A stretch of 60,000 nt of DNA from Rhizobium etli CFN 42 (GTDB taxonomy: Bacteria > Pseudomonadota > Alphaproteobacteria > Rhizobiales > Rhizobiaceae). The notes under the pieces were generated by a model. That model was not told where the DNA came from and did not search any database. It saw only the letters and a program-made list of their open reading frames with translations. The stretch lies in NCBI RefSeq assembly GCF_000092045.1, contig NC_007761.1:1-60000 (forward strand). Direction: 5' to 3'. The translations under genes were made by a program, and so were the position numbers. Shown piece by piece: positions 1 to 10,771 of this stretch (position 1 is the first letter of the stretch; each line of letters opens with the position of its first letter).

Positions 1-80
1 CAGCCAGACAGGCGGAGGGAAAACGCTTTCGCCGTCGAGAACCCTCATGACCTTTCGCCGCGTATCGCTCAAGCGCGTCT

Positions 81-155
81 TCCCTATAAAAAATCAAAGA
101 TATTTTAAAAGGTTTCTATTTCTTAGAGTCGGTGTCTATCAAGGATTAAAATCCA
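81..155. other. AT-rich candidate DNA-unwinding element
   Basis: A strongly AT-rich stretch in otherwise GC-rich DNA, including an A/T-only run around 101-110 and a small inverted repeat GGATT-AA-AATCC at 144-155. Its position about 140-300 bp from the two DnaA boxes fits an origin melting region. Function is inferred from composition and context only. Confidence 0.45.
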
Positions 156-378
156 TCCACTGCCGATGCCATTTGTCGCGCGTTCGAAGAGGAACTCGAA
201 AGAATTTCTCCTTTCCTGTCGAATTCCGAGGAGAATCCGAATCGAAAAGCGATTCCAAGTCCTTACCAGGAGCCGAATTTTTTCGTCCCTGTGGATAGGC
301 TGTGGGCCGCTCGACGACAAGTCGATGTCATCCCCAGCTTCCACAGGAGCGGTTGAAACCGGTCCGCAAAATTCGAAA

Positions 379-387
379 TGTGGATAA
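379..387 (-). promoter_or_regulatory. DnaA box, perfect match
   Basis: The plus strand reads TGTGGATAA, i.e. TTATCCACA on the minus strand, identical to the strict DnaA consensus. It lies about 85 bp upstream of the first gene in the putative oriC. A second box with one mismatch (CTATCCACA on the minus strand) lies at 290-298 in the same orientation. Confidence 0.7.
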
Positions 388-472
388 GCAGGCATGTTTT
401 CCCTTGCCCGAGGCAGCCTCGCCGCCTTAGCTCTCCATCATCCAGTCTTTTCAACAGGTGGCGGAAAATAAC

Positions 473-1294
473 GTGGAGAACAGAACGAACTTCTTTCATC
501 TGCACCTGATATCTGACTCGACCGGAGAGACTCTCATCTCCGCCGGCCGCGCCGCTTCGGCGCAGTTCAGATCCGCTCAGCCGATCGAGCATGTCTATCC
601 GCTGATCCGCAATCGCAAACAGCTGTTGCCGGTTCTGCAGGCGATCGATGACGCGCCCGGGATCGTGCTCTATACCATTGTCGACCGCGAACTGGCGAAC
701 CTCATCGACGAGCGCTGCGTCGAGATGGGTGTCGCCTCGGTCAATGTGCTGGAGCCAGTCATGAATGCGTTCCAGATCTATCTTGGCGCCCCATCCCGCC
801 GCCGGGTCGGCGCCCAGCATGTGATGAATGCCGGCTACTTCGCGCGCATTGAGGCGTTGAACTTCACCATGGATCATGACGACGGGCAGATGCCGGATGA
901 TTACAACGATGCCGATGTCGTCATCATCGGCATCAGCCGGACATCGAAGACGCCGACCAGCATCTATCTCGCCAACCGCGGCATCAAGACGGCGAACATC
1001 CCGATCGTCTACGGCGTACCCTTGCCGGAGAGCCTGCTCGCGGCAACAAAACCGCTGATCGTGTGCCTGATCGCCACCACCGACCGCATTTCCCAGGTTC
1101 GGGAAAATCGCGTGCTCGGGACGACGCAAGGTTTCGACCGCGAGCACTATACCGATCGGGCCACGATCTCGGAGGAGCTGAAATATGCCCGCTCCCTCTG
1201 CGCCCGCCACGGATGGCCGCTGATCGACGTTACTCGCCGCTCAATCGAGGAAACGGCGGCCGCCATTGTTGCCCTCCGCCCGAAGCTGCGTTAA
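473..1294 (+). CDS. ppsR: Pyruvate, phosphate dikinase regulatory protein (DUF299 kinase/pyrophosphorylase)
   Basis: Bifunctional serine/threonine kinase and phosphorylase family that switches pyruvate,phosphate dikinase or PEP synthase on and off, linking pyruvate and PEP pools. The protein opens with the family signature [13 protein letters not shown] and has the P-loop-like GISRTSKT at about residues 153-160. The GTG at 473 gives 273 residues, the usual family length, and the conserved N-terminus starts there; a GTG at 458 would add five residues. It is the first gene right of the putative origin and is the homologue of the gene that flanks oriC in other alphaproteobacteria (Rickettsia RP001 type). 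Which enzyme it regulates here is not shown by the window. Confidence 0.92.
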   Translation: MENRTNFFHLHLISDSTGETLISAGRAASAQFRSAQPIEHVYPLIRNRKQLLPVLQAIDDAPGIVLYTIVDRELANLIDERCVEMGVASVNVLEPVMNAFQIYLGAPSRRRVGAQHVMNAGYFARIEALNFTMDHDDGQMPDDYNDADVVIIGISRTSKTPTSIYLANRGIKTANIPIVYGVPLPESLLAATKPLIVCLIATTDRISQVRENRVLGTTQGFDREHYTDRATISEELKYARSLCARHGWPLIDVTRRSIEETAAAIVALRPKLR

Positions 1295-1325
1295 GCGCTG
1301 ACAAAAGCCGGGAGTGGAAGAATCC

Positions 1326-1925
1326 ATGACACCCAAACTCATTCTTGCATCGTCGAGCCCTTTTCGACGGATGCTGATGGAAAATGCCGGTCTCTTCTTC
1401 GAGGCGCACCCCGCGGAGATCGACGAAAGGGCGGTTGAGGCGCCGCTGGAAAAAGCCGGTGCGAAGCCGGATACCGTCGCCTGCGTCCTGGCCAAGGCTA
1501 AAGCCGAAGATGTCAGCGCCCGTTTTCCCGAGAGTCTCGTCATCGGTTCGGATCAGACGATGTCGCTCGGCGACCGCGTTTTCCACAAACCGAAGGATAT
1601 CGCCGACGCAGCGAACCACCTTCGCGCCCTGTCGGGCACGACTCACCGGCTGAACAGCGCCATCGTGCTCGTCCGCGACGGCGCCGTTTTGTGGGAGCAT
1701 GTCGGCCATGCGGAACTGACGATGCGACCCTTGACGGAAGATTTCATCGCCAGGCACCTGTCGCGGGTCGGTGAACGGGCGCTTTCCAGCGTCGGCGCCT
1801 ACCAGCTGGAAGGCGAGGGCGTTCAACTCTTCGAGAAGATCGAGGGCGATTATTTCACCATACTCGGGCTGCCGATGCTTCCGCTCCTGGGAAAATTGCG
1901 AGAACTCGGAACGATCGATGGATGA
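1326..1925 (+). CDS. maf: Maf-family nucleotide pyrophosphatase
   Basis: Maf-like nucleoside triphosphate pyrophosphatase, thought to hydrolyse non-canonical or modified nucleotides and, in some bacteria, to affect septum formation. The N-terminus carries the family loop [14 protein letters not shown], and an SDQTMS-type motif follows in the middle. The ATG at 1326 gives 199 residues, normal for the family; an in-frame GTG at 1314 is less likely. It follows the DUF299 gene by 31 bp and overlaps aroE by 8 bp, so translation is probably coupled. A parS-like site begins at its stop codon. Confidence 0.92.
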
Positions 1926-2775
1926 TTCACGTGAAACACTGGGGCCGAATGCGTTTGTCACGGGCTTTCCGATTAAGCATTCGCGCTCGCCGTTGATACA
2001 TGGATACTGGCTGAAGACGCTTGGCCTGCCGGGCAGCTACCGCGCCCACGAGGTGGCGCCCGATGCCTTTCCCGATTTCATTGCCTCGCTGAAGGACGGC
2101 AGTTCCGATTTCATCGGTGGCAATGTCACCATCCCCCACAAGGAACTTGCCTTCCGGCTCGCCGACAAGCCGGACGATCTGGCGCACGAACTCGGCGCCT
2201 CGAATACGCTCTGGCTGGAGGATGGCCTCCTGCATGCCACCAATACCGACGGCCGTGGCTTCACCGCCAATCTTGACGAGCGTCATCCCGGCTGGGACCG
2301 TCATGATACGGCGGTGGTCTTCGGTGCCGGCGGCGCAAGCCGGGCGATCATTCAGGCGGTCCGCGATCGTGGCTTCAGGGAAATCCACGTCGTCAACCGC
2401 ACCGTCGAACGCGCCCGAGAGTTGGCCGATCGCTTCGGTCCGAAAGTTCGAGCCCATCCGGTTGGCGCGCTTGCCGAAGTCATGCATGGCGCCGGCCTCT
2501 TCGTCAACACGACCTCGCTCGGCATGGATGGCGAAGCGGCGCCGTTGATCGATTTTGCACCGCTTGCAGCGGATGCCGTCGTCACCGATATCGTCTACAT
2601 CCCCTTGAATACGCCGATCCTGAGACAGGCGGAAGAGCAGGGACTGTCGGTCGTCGATGGTCTCGGCATGCTGCTGCACCAGGCTGTTCCCGGTTTCGAA
2701 AAATGGTTCGGCGAGCGTCCCGTCGTCGATGCAGCGCTGCGCGCTCTGATCGTTGCTGATATGGAAGTCCACTGA
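1918..2775 (+). CDS. aroE: Shikimate dehydrogenase
   Basis: NADPH-dependent reduction of 3-dehydroshikimate to shikimate in aromatic amino acid synthesis, cytosolic. Visible motifs are the N-terminal substrate-binding [11 protein letters not shown], the NVTIPHKE segment near residue 70 with the catalytic lysine, and the Rossmann GAGGASRA turn near residue 136. At 285 residues it has normal AroE length. The ATG at 1918 overlaps the end of maf, and the stop overlaps the coaE start (TGATG). The first codons contain a parS-like palindrome at 1923-1938, so the N-terminal sequence SRET is partly dictated by that site. Confidence 0.96.
1923..1938. promoter_or_regulatory. parS: parS-like ParB binding site
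   Basis: The 16-mer TGATTCACGTGAAACA differs from the classical parS consensus TGTTTCACGTGAAACA at one position (A for T at position 3). It sits across the maf stop and the first aroE codons, about 1.5 kb from the putative oriC, where chromosomal ParB loading sites are expected. The match is read directly from sequence; ParB binding is inferred. Confidence 0.75.
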
Positions 2776-3386
2776 TGCTGAAGATCGGACTCACCGGCTC
2801 AATCGGAATGGGAAAATCGACGGTCGGCAAACTCTTTGCCGAGGCCGGAATCCCCCTGAACGACTCCGACGCCGTGGTCCACAACCTTTACGCCGGCGAG
2901 GCAGCGCCGTTGGTGAATGCCGCTTTTCCCGGCACGATGAAGGATGGAGCAGTCGACCGGCATGAGCTGGGCCGCCAGCTCGCGCTTGATCCCGAAGGCT
3001 TTAAACGCCTCGAAGCGATCGTGCACCCGCTGGTTCGCAAACGGGAAATGGAATTTCTGGCGAAACAGCAGGCAGACGGCGCCGAAATGGTCCTGCTCGA
3101 TATTCCGCTGCTCTTTGAAACCGGCGCCTGGGAAAGAGTGGATGTGATTGTCGTCGTCAGCACCGATTCACAGATTCAACGTCAGAGGGTGCTTGCGCGC
3201 GAAGACATGACCGAGGAAAAATTCGACATGATTCTCTCTCGCCAGACGCCGGATGCGGAAAAACGGCGCCGCGCCGATTATCTGGTCGACACCAGCCACA
3301 GCATTGCCGAGACGAGGGCGCAGGTGCTTGAGATCATCGCCGAACTGAAAATGCGGATTGCCAAGGGAGATTTCCGGAATGCGTGA
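2775..3386 (+). CDS. coaE: Dephospho-CoA kinase
   Basis: Final step of coenzyme A synthesis: ATP-dependent phosphorylation of the 3'-hydroxyl of dephospho-CoA. The N-terminus is the P-loop GLTGSIGMGKST (residues 5-16), followed by the family segment with LNDSDAVVH. Length 203 residues is normal. The start ATG overlaps the aroE stop, and the end overlaps the dnaQ start by 8 bp, so all five genes from ppsR to dnaQ form one tightly packed unit. Its C-terminus overlaps dnaQ in another frame. Confidence 0.95.
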   Translation: MLKIGLTGSIGMGKSTVGKLFAEAGIPLNDSDAVVHNLYAGEAAPLVNAAFPGTMKDGAVDRHELGRQLALDPEGFKRLEAIVHPLVRKREMEFLAKQQADGAEMVLLDIPLLFETGAWERVDVIVVVSTDSQIQRQRVLAREDMTEEKFDMILSRQTPDAEKRRRADYLVDTSHSIAETRAQVLEIIAELKMRIAKGDFRNA

Positions 3387-4101
3387 GATCATCTTCGATA
3401 CGGAAACCACCGGCCTCGATAACCGTGCCGACCGTATCATCGAAATCGGCGGCATCGAGCTCTTCAACCATTTTCCGACCGGCAATACGCTGCATATCTA
3501 CATCAATCCGGGAGACCAGAAGGTCCATCCGGATGCACTCGCGGTACACGGCATTACCGATGAATTCCTGAAGGACAAAAAGCCTTTCGCCGCGGTTGCC
3601 GACGAAATCCTCGCCTTCTTCGGCGACGGCAAATGGATCGCTCATAACGCGACCTTCGATATGGGCTTTATCAACGCCGAATTTGCGCGCATTGGTTTGC
3701 CCCCGATCCTGCCGGACAAGGTCATCGATACGCTGTCGATGGCGCGGCGCAAGCACCCGATGGGACCGAATTCGCTCGACGCGCTCTGCCGGCGTTACGG
3801 CATCGACAACTCGCACCGTACCAAACACGGCGCGCTGCTCGACTCCGAACTATTGGCCGAAGTCTATATCGAGATGATCGGCGGCAGACAGGCAGCGTTC
3901 GGCCTGAGCATATCGGGTCAACCCGGCCAGGCGGCCCGCGGTGAAATGGCGATGGAAGACGATATGGCGTTTGCCGCGGCGCTCGAACGCCCTCGTCCGC
4001 TTGGCTCCCGTCTCAGCCGATCTGAAGCGCAGGCCCATGAGGCGCTGGTCGCCAAGCTCGGCGAAAAGGGCATCTGGGCGAAGTACGCCAGCTCGAATTG
4101 A
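3379..4101 (+). CDS. dnaQ: DNA polymerase III epsilon subunit (3'-5' proofreading exonuclease)
   Basis: DEDDh exonuclease that proofreads during chromosome replication. The three exonuclease motifs are visible: DTETTGLD from residue 7, WIAHNATFDMGF in the middle, and HGALLDSE near residues 150-157 with the catalytic His and Asp. The ATG at 3379 is chosen because the first beta strand with the catalytic Asp-Glu starts directly after it; 240 residues. It is the last gene of the overlapping ppsR-dnaQ run and is followed by a strong hairpin at 4104-4126. The stretch after the nuclease core (about 185-240) probably carries the polymerase-binding tail. Confidence 0.95.
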   Translation: MREIIFDTETTGLDNRADRIIEIGGIELFNHFPTGNTLHIYINPGDQKVHPDALAVHGITDEFLKDKKPFAAVADEILAFFGDGKWIAHNATFDMGFINAEFARIGLPPILPDKVIDTLSMARRKHPMGPNSLDALCRRYGIDNSHRTKHGALLDSELLAEVYIEMIGGRQAAFGLSISGQPGQAARGEMAMEDDMAFAAALERPRPLGSRLSRSEAQAHEALVAKLGEKGIWAKYASSN

Positions 4102-4103
4102 AA

Positions 4104-4126
4104 ATGCCCGGGACCGGCCCGGGCAT
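4104..4126. terminator. Hairpin between convergent dnaQ and secB
   Basis: Perfect 9-bp inverted repeat ATGCCCGGG / CCCGGGCAT with a 5-base loop, directly after the dnaQ stop and 27 bp beyond the secB stop on the other strand. No long T-run follows on the plus strand (ATTT further on), so it is likely a shared, possibly weak, terminator. Confidence 0.6.
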
Positions 4127-4153
4127 CCGCATTTCAGAATCAAAAGAATTCGA

Positions 4154-4636
4154 TCAGTTCGGAACGGCCTGAACCTTGGCGCGGGCCTGTTCTTCGGCAA
4201 CGCGCTGTGCGAACATCTGCGTGAAGTCGATCGGGTCGATCATCAGCGGCGGGAAACCGCCATTGCGGGTCACGTCGGCGATGATCTGACGAGCGAAGGG
4301 GAAGAGCATGCGCGGGCACTCGATGAAGAGAACCGGCAGCATGTGCTCCTGGGGGAAACCGGCGACGCGAAAGACGCCGCCATAGACGAGTTCGGTATGG
4401 AACACCGTCTTGTCGCCATCCTTGGCTTCGGCATTCAGCGACAGCACGACATCGAAATCCGTGTCTGAAAGCGGGTTGGCGTTGACGTTCACATTGATGT
4501 TGATCGTCGGCGCCTTGTCGCGGGCCTGCAGCGAACGCGGCGCACCCGGATTTTCGAAGGAGAGGTCCTTGGTATATTGCGCAAGGATCGAAAGAGTGGG
4601 GTTCGTCGCACCGTTGCTGTTGTTATCGTCTGCCAT
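4154..4636 (-). CDS. secB: Protein-export chaperone SecB
   Basis: Tetrameric cytosolic chaperone that keeps precursor proteins unfolded and delivers them to SecA. The protein has the SecB core ([19 protein letters not shown], then [20 protein letters not shown] and [20 protein letters not shown]). The ATG at 4636, giving MADDNNS and 160 residues, matches family length and start; an in-frame upstream extension to 4717 is unlikely. It is convergent with dnaQ and lies about 100 bp downstream of the fxsA-like gene on the same strand. Confidence 0.96.
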   Translation of the reverse strand: MADDNNSNGATNPTLSILAQYTKDLSFENPGAPRSLQARDKAPTININVNVNANPLSDTDFDVVLSLNAEAKDGDKTVFHTELVYGGVFRVAGFPQEHMLPVLFIECPRMLFPFARQIIADVTRNGGFPPLMIDPIDFTQMFAQRVAEEQARAKVQAVPN

Positions 4637-4735
4637 TGGCTTTTCCTCGAAGGGCATGGGAATGGTGCCGCCATCTAACATTTCGGGGAGGGGCTTACAA
4701 CCCTGGGCAAGCCGCATCCGAGCGCCGGCAAAGCC

Positions 4736-5251
4736 TCAGTCACCGAGATGTTTGCCGGACCACGGCGAGTTACGATCCGGCTCCCTATGATAGTCCTCCT
4801 CGTCCAGATCGACCACCTTTGAATTCGGGTTGCGATCACGGAAATCGGCTTTTGGGCCGTCGGAAAAGCTGTCTTTGGCGTTGACGACGACAAAGCGTTT
4901 GGCGATCGACCGCCAGATGAAATCGCGCACCGGCGGAATGAGAATGAGGACGGCGATGATATCCGTGAGGAAACCGGGAATGATCAGGAGCAGCGCGGCA
5001 ATGACCGTCATTGCCGGCTTCAGCAGATCACGCCCGGGCATCACGCCGTTCCGCCCTTCGCTCGACATGCGCCGCAGGATACCGATCCCTTGCCGGCGCA
5101 GCAGGACCACGCCGAGGATAAAGCTCGCCATAACGAGCGCAAGCGTCAGCGCCAGCCCGATCGTCCGGCCGACGACGACAAAGCCGGCAATTTCGCCAAG
5201 CGGCAGCAACAGAATGAAAGCCGGCAGAATTGAAAAACGCATGCTCGTCAT
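4736..5251 (-). CDS. fxsA: FxsA-family membrane protein
   Basis: Small inner-membrane protein of the FxsA family (FxsA affects exclusion of phage T7 in E. coli); molecular role unclear. Two N-terminal hydrophobic segments (about residues 8-25 and 28-50) are followed by GIGILRRM, then a third at about 80-105 with the conserved IIPGFLTDIIAVLILIPPVR pattern, and a hydrophilic acidic tail of about 55 residues. Start may be the ATG at 5251 or the one at 5242, three codons in; neither has a clear ribosome site. It is divergent from the Tim44-like gene and upstream of secB on the same strand. Confidence 0.88.
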   Translation of the reverse strand: MTSMRFSILPAFILLLPLGEIAGFVVVGRTIGLALTLALVMASFILGVVLLRRQGIGILRRMSSEGRNGVMPGRDLLKPAMTVIAALLLIIPGFLTDIIAVLILIPPVRDFIWRSIAKRFVVVNAKDSFSDGPKADFRDRNPNSKVVDLDEEDYHREPDRNSPWSGKHLGD

Positions 5252-5373
5252 GTCCCGGGCTTGCCGGTCTCCTCGTGGCGCCGGCGAAGATGCCAGCCAT
5301 CATTTGAATCATCTGTATAGGCGGACTATATGGGAGTACAAATCAGAGATGTTAACGGCGGTTGCGATACGAC

Positions 5374-6078
5374 ATGAGTTCGAACGACTTCATCACATTA
5401 TTCTTCCTGGTGGCGGCGGTGCTGATCTTCTTTCAGCTCCGCTCCGTGCTCGGGCGCCGCACAGGAAATGAGAAGCCGCCGCGCGATCTCTATAGCCCAC
5501 GAGAAGCGGCTCCGCCCGAAGCCGCTGAGGCCGGTAAGGTCGTGACCCTGCCGCGCCGTGATGCGACGGCCGACGATGAGGATCGCTTCTCCGCCATCGA
5601 CGCCTTTGCGGCGCCGGGGACACCGCTGAATGAATCGCTGCGCGCCCTGAACAAGGCCGATCCTTCCTTCAGCCCGAAGGAGTTTCTGAACGGCGCCCGC
5701 ATGGCCTACGAAATGGTTGTCATGGCCTATGCCGACGGTGACCGCAAAACGCTGAAGAGCCTTTTGTCCCGCGAGGTCTATGACGGATTCGAGGCGGCGA
5801 TCGGCGAGCGCGAAGCTCGCGGCGAAAAGGTCAAGTCCACCTTCGTCGGTATCGACAAGGCCGAAATCACCCATGCCGAGACGAAGGGCAGCGAAGCGCA
5901 GATTACCGTGCGCATCGTCAGCCAGCTGATATCGGCAACCTACGACAAGGCGGATGCGCTGATCGAGGGCGACGCCGAAAACGTCGCCGAGGTCAACGAC
6001 CTCTGGACCTTCGCCCGCGACACCCGTTCGCGCGATCCGAACTGGAAACTTGTGGCGACCGAATCGGAACATGAGTGA
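5374..6078 (+). CDS. Tim44/TimA-family membrane-associated protein
   Basis: Bacterial relative of the mitochondrial import component Tim44. A single N-terminal transmembrane segment (about residues 7-23, FITLFFLVAAVLIFF) is followed by a charged linker rich in Pro and Ala, then the Tim44-like domain (about 85-234). The ATG at 5374 is chosen because the membrane segment starts just after it; a TTG at 5362 is possible. 234 residues. The stop overlaps the start of the MltA-like gene by 8 bp. In Caulobacter a related protein (TimA) is thought to act as a membrane adaptor; the role here is inferred only from the family. Confidence 0.85.
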   Translation: MSSNDFITLFFLVAAVLIFFQLRSVLGRRTGNEKPPRDLYSPREAAPPEAAEAGKVVTLPRRDATADDEDRFSAIDAFAAPGTPLNESLRALNKADPSFSPKEFLNGARMAYEMVVMAYADGDRKTLKSLLSREVYDGFEAAIGEREARGEKVKSTFVGIDKAEITHAETKGSEAQITVRIVSQLISATYDKADALIEGDAENVAEVNDLWTFARDTRSRDPNWKLVATESEHE

Positions 6079-7192
6079 TCAGGCATCGGACTTCGTCCTG
6101 CAGGCCATCAGCTTCGATCGTTTGGAAGGCTGGAAGGATGATGATCCCTCCGGCCTTTTTGAAATGATGCGACACTGCCGGCGGCAGATCACCGACGTCA
6201 AACCCTACCGCACCGGGTCGCTCGGCCTGAGCGCGGAGGACCTGCTTCCGCTTCTTATGGACGCTGAAAATTTTACGCCGTCGTCGCCGGCAGCGGCGCG
6301 CACCTTTTTCGAAACGCGTTGCCTGCCCTTTCTGATCTGCCGCAAGGACGGCAGTTCCGGTTTCGTCACCGCCTTTTACGAGCCGGAGATCGAGGTATCG
6401 GATCGGCCGGACGAGATTTTCCGTTTTCCCTTCTATAGCCGTCCGAACGATCTGATCGATCTCGATGACGGCAATCGCCCGGCCGAATTGGATGGATCCT
6501 ATGCTTTCGGCCGGCTGCATGACGACGGCCTTATTGGCGCCTATCCGGATCGCCGCGAGATCGATCAGGGCTTTCTCGACGGCCGCGGCCTCGAAATCGC
6601 CTGGGCGAAATCGAAGGTCGATGTCTTCTTCGTCCATGTGCAGGGCGCCGCCCGGCTGCGTTATCGAGATGGCCGTATCGGCCGCATCACCTACGCGGCG
6701 AAGGCCGGCCATCCCTTCTCGGCGATCGGCAAACTGCTGATCGAGCGCGGAGAAATCGACCGAGCCGAGATTTCGATGCAGTCGATCCGCGCCTGGCTGG
6801 CGCGCAATCCCGAGCAGGTGGACGAAGTGCTATGGCACAACCGCTCCTATATTTTCTTCCGGGAAGCGGCGGTCGCCGATCCTGAGGCCGGTCCGATCGC
6901 GGCCGCCAAGGTGCCGCTTCTTGCCGGCCGTTCGCTGGCCGTCGACCGCTTGATCCATACCTTCGGCTTTCCCTTTTTCATCCGCGCCGGCAGCCTCACG
7001 CATCTCGATGATGGCCGCGCCTTCGGCCGGCTGATGCTGGCGCTCGATACCGGCTCGGCGATCGTCGGGCCTGCGCGCGGCGATATCTTCACCGGTTCGG
7101 GGGACTTGGCCGGAGAGCGCGCTGGCACCGTCCGCCACGATGCCGATTTCGTCATCCTCATCCCCAAAGCCGCCGCCGGACGTTTCGACTGA
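6071..7192 (+). CDS. mltA: MltA-type murein lytic transglycosylase with 3D domain
   Basis: Family of enzymes that cleave peptidoglycan glycan strands to give 1,6-anhydroMurNAc ends. The MltA core spans roughly residues 55-260 (GFVTAFYEPEIEVS, and VDVFFVHVQGAARLR in the middle), and the C-terminal 3D domain carries LALDTGSAIVGPARGDIFTG, with the conserved Asp residues. 373 residues. Unusually, no signal peptide or lipobox can be seen at the N-terminus (MSDQASDFVLQAISFDRLEG), nor in any upstream extension, since the preceding in-frame residues are charged. Start overlaps the Tim44-like gene, and the stop overlaps the Smr gene (TGATG), so the four genes to 8135 look like one unit. Confidence 0.88.
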   Translation: MSDQASDFVLQAISFDRLEGWKDDDPSGLFEMMRHCRRQITDVKPYRTGSLGLSAEDLLPLLMDAENFTPSSPAAARTFFETRCLPFLICRKDGSSGFVTAFYEPEIEVSDRPDEIFRFPFYSRPNDLIDLDDGNRPAELDGSYAFGRLHDDGLIGAYPDRREIDQGFLDGRGLEIAWAKSKVDVFFVHVQGAARLRYRDGRIGRITYAAKAGHPFSAIGKLLIERGEIDRAEISMQSIRAWLARNPEQVDEVLWHNRSYIFFREAAVADPEAGPIAAAKVPLLAGRSLAVDRLIHTFGFPFFIRAGSLTHLDDGRAFGRLMLALDTGSAIVGPARGDIFTGSGDLAGERAGTVRHDADFVILIPKAAAGRFD

Positions 7193-7761
7193 TGGCCAGG
7201 GATCGCAAGCTCAGCGCCGATGAGAGGATCCTGTGGGGCAAGGTTGCCCGCAGCACGCGACCGATGCCCGGCAAGGCGAACGAGTTGACCGAACTCGACG
7301 CCTTTCTTGCCGCAACCGAAGCGGCAGCCGAACGGCAGGCTGCGGAAAAGCAGACCTCCGTTTCGCCGCCGGCGCCACAGCCGACCCCACAGTCGACGCC
7401 GAGACAGCCGGCCAAGGTGCATCATCCGCTGGAAAGGCCGGTCAAGCGCAAGATCGCCAAGGGCCGGCTGGCGCTCGAGGCGCGCATCGACCTGCATGGC
7501 CTGGTGCAGAGCGAAGCCCATGTCGTCCTCCTCGATTTTTTAGTTCGCGCCCATGAGCGCGGCATGCGCCATGTGCTTGTGATCACCGGCAAGGGCAGCT
7601 CGATGGGCAGCGCCGGCGCGCTGAAGCGGGCCGTGCCGCTCTGGTTCTCGAAGCCGGAATTCCGTTACCTGATCTCTTCCTATGAACCGGCCGCCCAGCA
7701 TCATGGCGGTGAGGGTGCGCTTTATATTCGCCTGTCGCGGCGGCATGGGGAAAAGCCATGA
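7192..7761 (+). CDS. Smr-domain protein
   Basis: Small protein with a C-terminal Smr (small MutS-related) domain, a fold associated with DNA or RNA nicking/endonuclease activity. The N-terminal 85 residues are charged and Pro/Ala-rich, probably disordered. The Smr domain spans about 95-189, with the conserved ARIDLHGL motif, a long helix containing HVVLLDFLVRAHERG, and HVLVITGKGS. 189 residues. Start overlaps the mltA stop and the end overlaps the regulator gene (ATGA). The substrate is unknown; MutS2 itself is not encoded in this window. Confidence 0.9.
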   Translation: MARDRKLSADERILWGKVARSTRPMPGKANELTELDAFLAATEAAAERQAAEKQTSVSPPAPQPTPQSTPRQPAKVHHPLERPVKRKIAKGRLALEARIDLHGLVQSEAHVVLLDFLVRAHERGMRHVLVITGKGSSMGSAGALKRAVPLWFSKPEFRYLISSYEPAAQHHGGEGALYIRLSRRHGEKP

Positions 7762-8135
7762 CCCCCTTCGGAGAGGCGGTTCGCCGGCTGAGGGCCCGCA
7801 AGGGCGTCTCGCAGAAGGAGATGGCCGAAGCGCTGAACGTCTCCCCCGCCTATCTCTCGGCGCTCGAACATGGCAAGCGCGGTCTGCCGACATTCGATCT
7901 GCTGCAGCGCATCGCCGGCTATTTCAACATCATCTGGGACGAGGCCGAGGAACTGTTCCTGCTCGCCCGTTCCTCCGACCCTCGGGTCGTCATCGACACC
8001 TCGGGCCTGCCGCCGGAATATACCGAATTCGCCAACCGGCTGGCCCGGCGGATCCGCAAGCTTGACAGCGCCGAGATCGCCCGGTTATCCGCTATTCTCG
8101 AAAATGGCGGCAAAGGTGACGGAAAAGCGTCATAA
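7758..8135 (+). CDS. XRE-family helix-turn-helix regulator
   Basis: DNA-binding protein with an N-terminal Cro/C1-type helix-turn-helix (about residues 8-62: LRARKGVSQKEMAEAL then PAYLSALEHGKRG) and a C-terminal region of about 60 residues that may serve dimerisation. 125 residues. It overlaps the Smr gene by 4 bp and ends 135 bp before gyrB. Its target is unknown; autoregulation of this unit or control of gyrB are guesses from position only. Confidence 0.85.
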   Translation: MTPFGEAVRRLRARKGVSQKEMAEALNVSPAYLSALEHGKRGLPTFDLLQRIAGYFNIIWDEAEELFLLARSSDPRVVIDTSGLPPEYTEFANRLARRIRKLDSAEIARLSAILENGGKGDGKAS

Positions 8136-10706
<2,571 letters not shown>

Positions 10707-10721
10707 TCGATATGCCTTCAA

Positions 10722-10756
10722 CAAAAACCCGCCGTCCCCGGACGGCGGGGCTTTTG
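10722..10756. terminator. Bidirectional terminator between gyrB and nitroreductase gene
   Basis: Inverted repeat CCCGCCGTC (10728-10736) / GACGGCGGG (10741-10749) with loop CCCG, flanked by an A-run on the left and T-run on the right, so it can end transcription of gyrB and of the convergent minus-strand gene. Confidence 0.85.
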
Positions 10757-10771
10757 TCTAGCTTATGTCGC

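Larger units (their letters stand above)
1..472. other. oriC: Putative chromosomal replication origin (oriC) region
   Basis: No convincing gene is seen in these 472 bases. Visible signals are a perfect DnaA box (TTATCCACA on the minus strand) at 379-387, a one-mismatch box at 290-298, a very AT-rich stretch at about 81-155 (roughly 20% GC at 81-125) that could be the unwinding element, and four GANTC sites between 126 and 255. In alphaproteobacteria such as Caulobacter and Rickettsia the origin lies beside this same block of genes (the DUF299 gene followed by maf), with hemE on the other side; hemE is not in this window. The origin call is inferred from signals plus gene context. The edge of the functional origin may lie left of base 1, and no full CtrA site (TTAA-N7-TTAA) was found. 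Confidence 0.65.

Noticed and set aside
47..298. Short plus-strand open frame in the origin region
   Set aside because: Ser/Arg/Phe-rich product, no ribosome site, AT-rich context; not like a gene.
338..346. Further DnaA-box-like word (TTCCACA) in the origin region
   Set aside because: Only the last six bases fit the box; too weak to list.
263..1210. 315-codon open frame on the minus strand opposite ppsR
   Set aside because: Shadow of a high-GC gene; the plus strand encodes a clear DUF299 protein.
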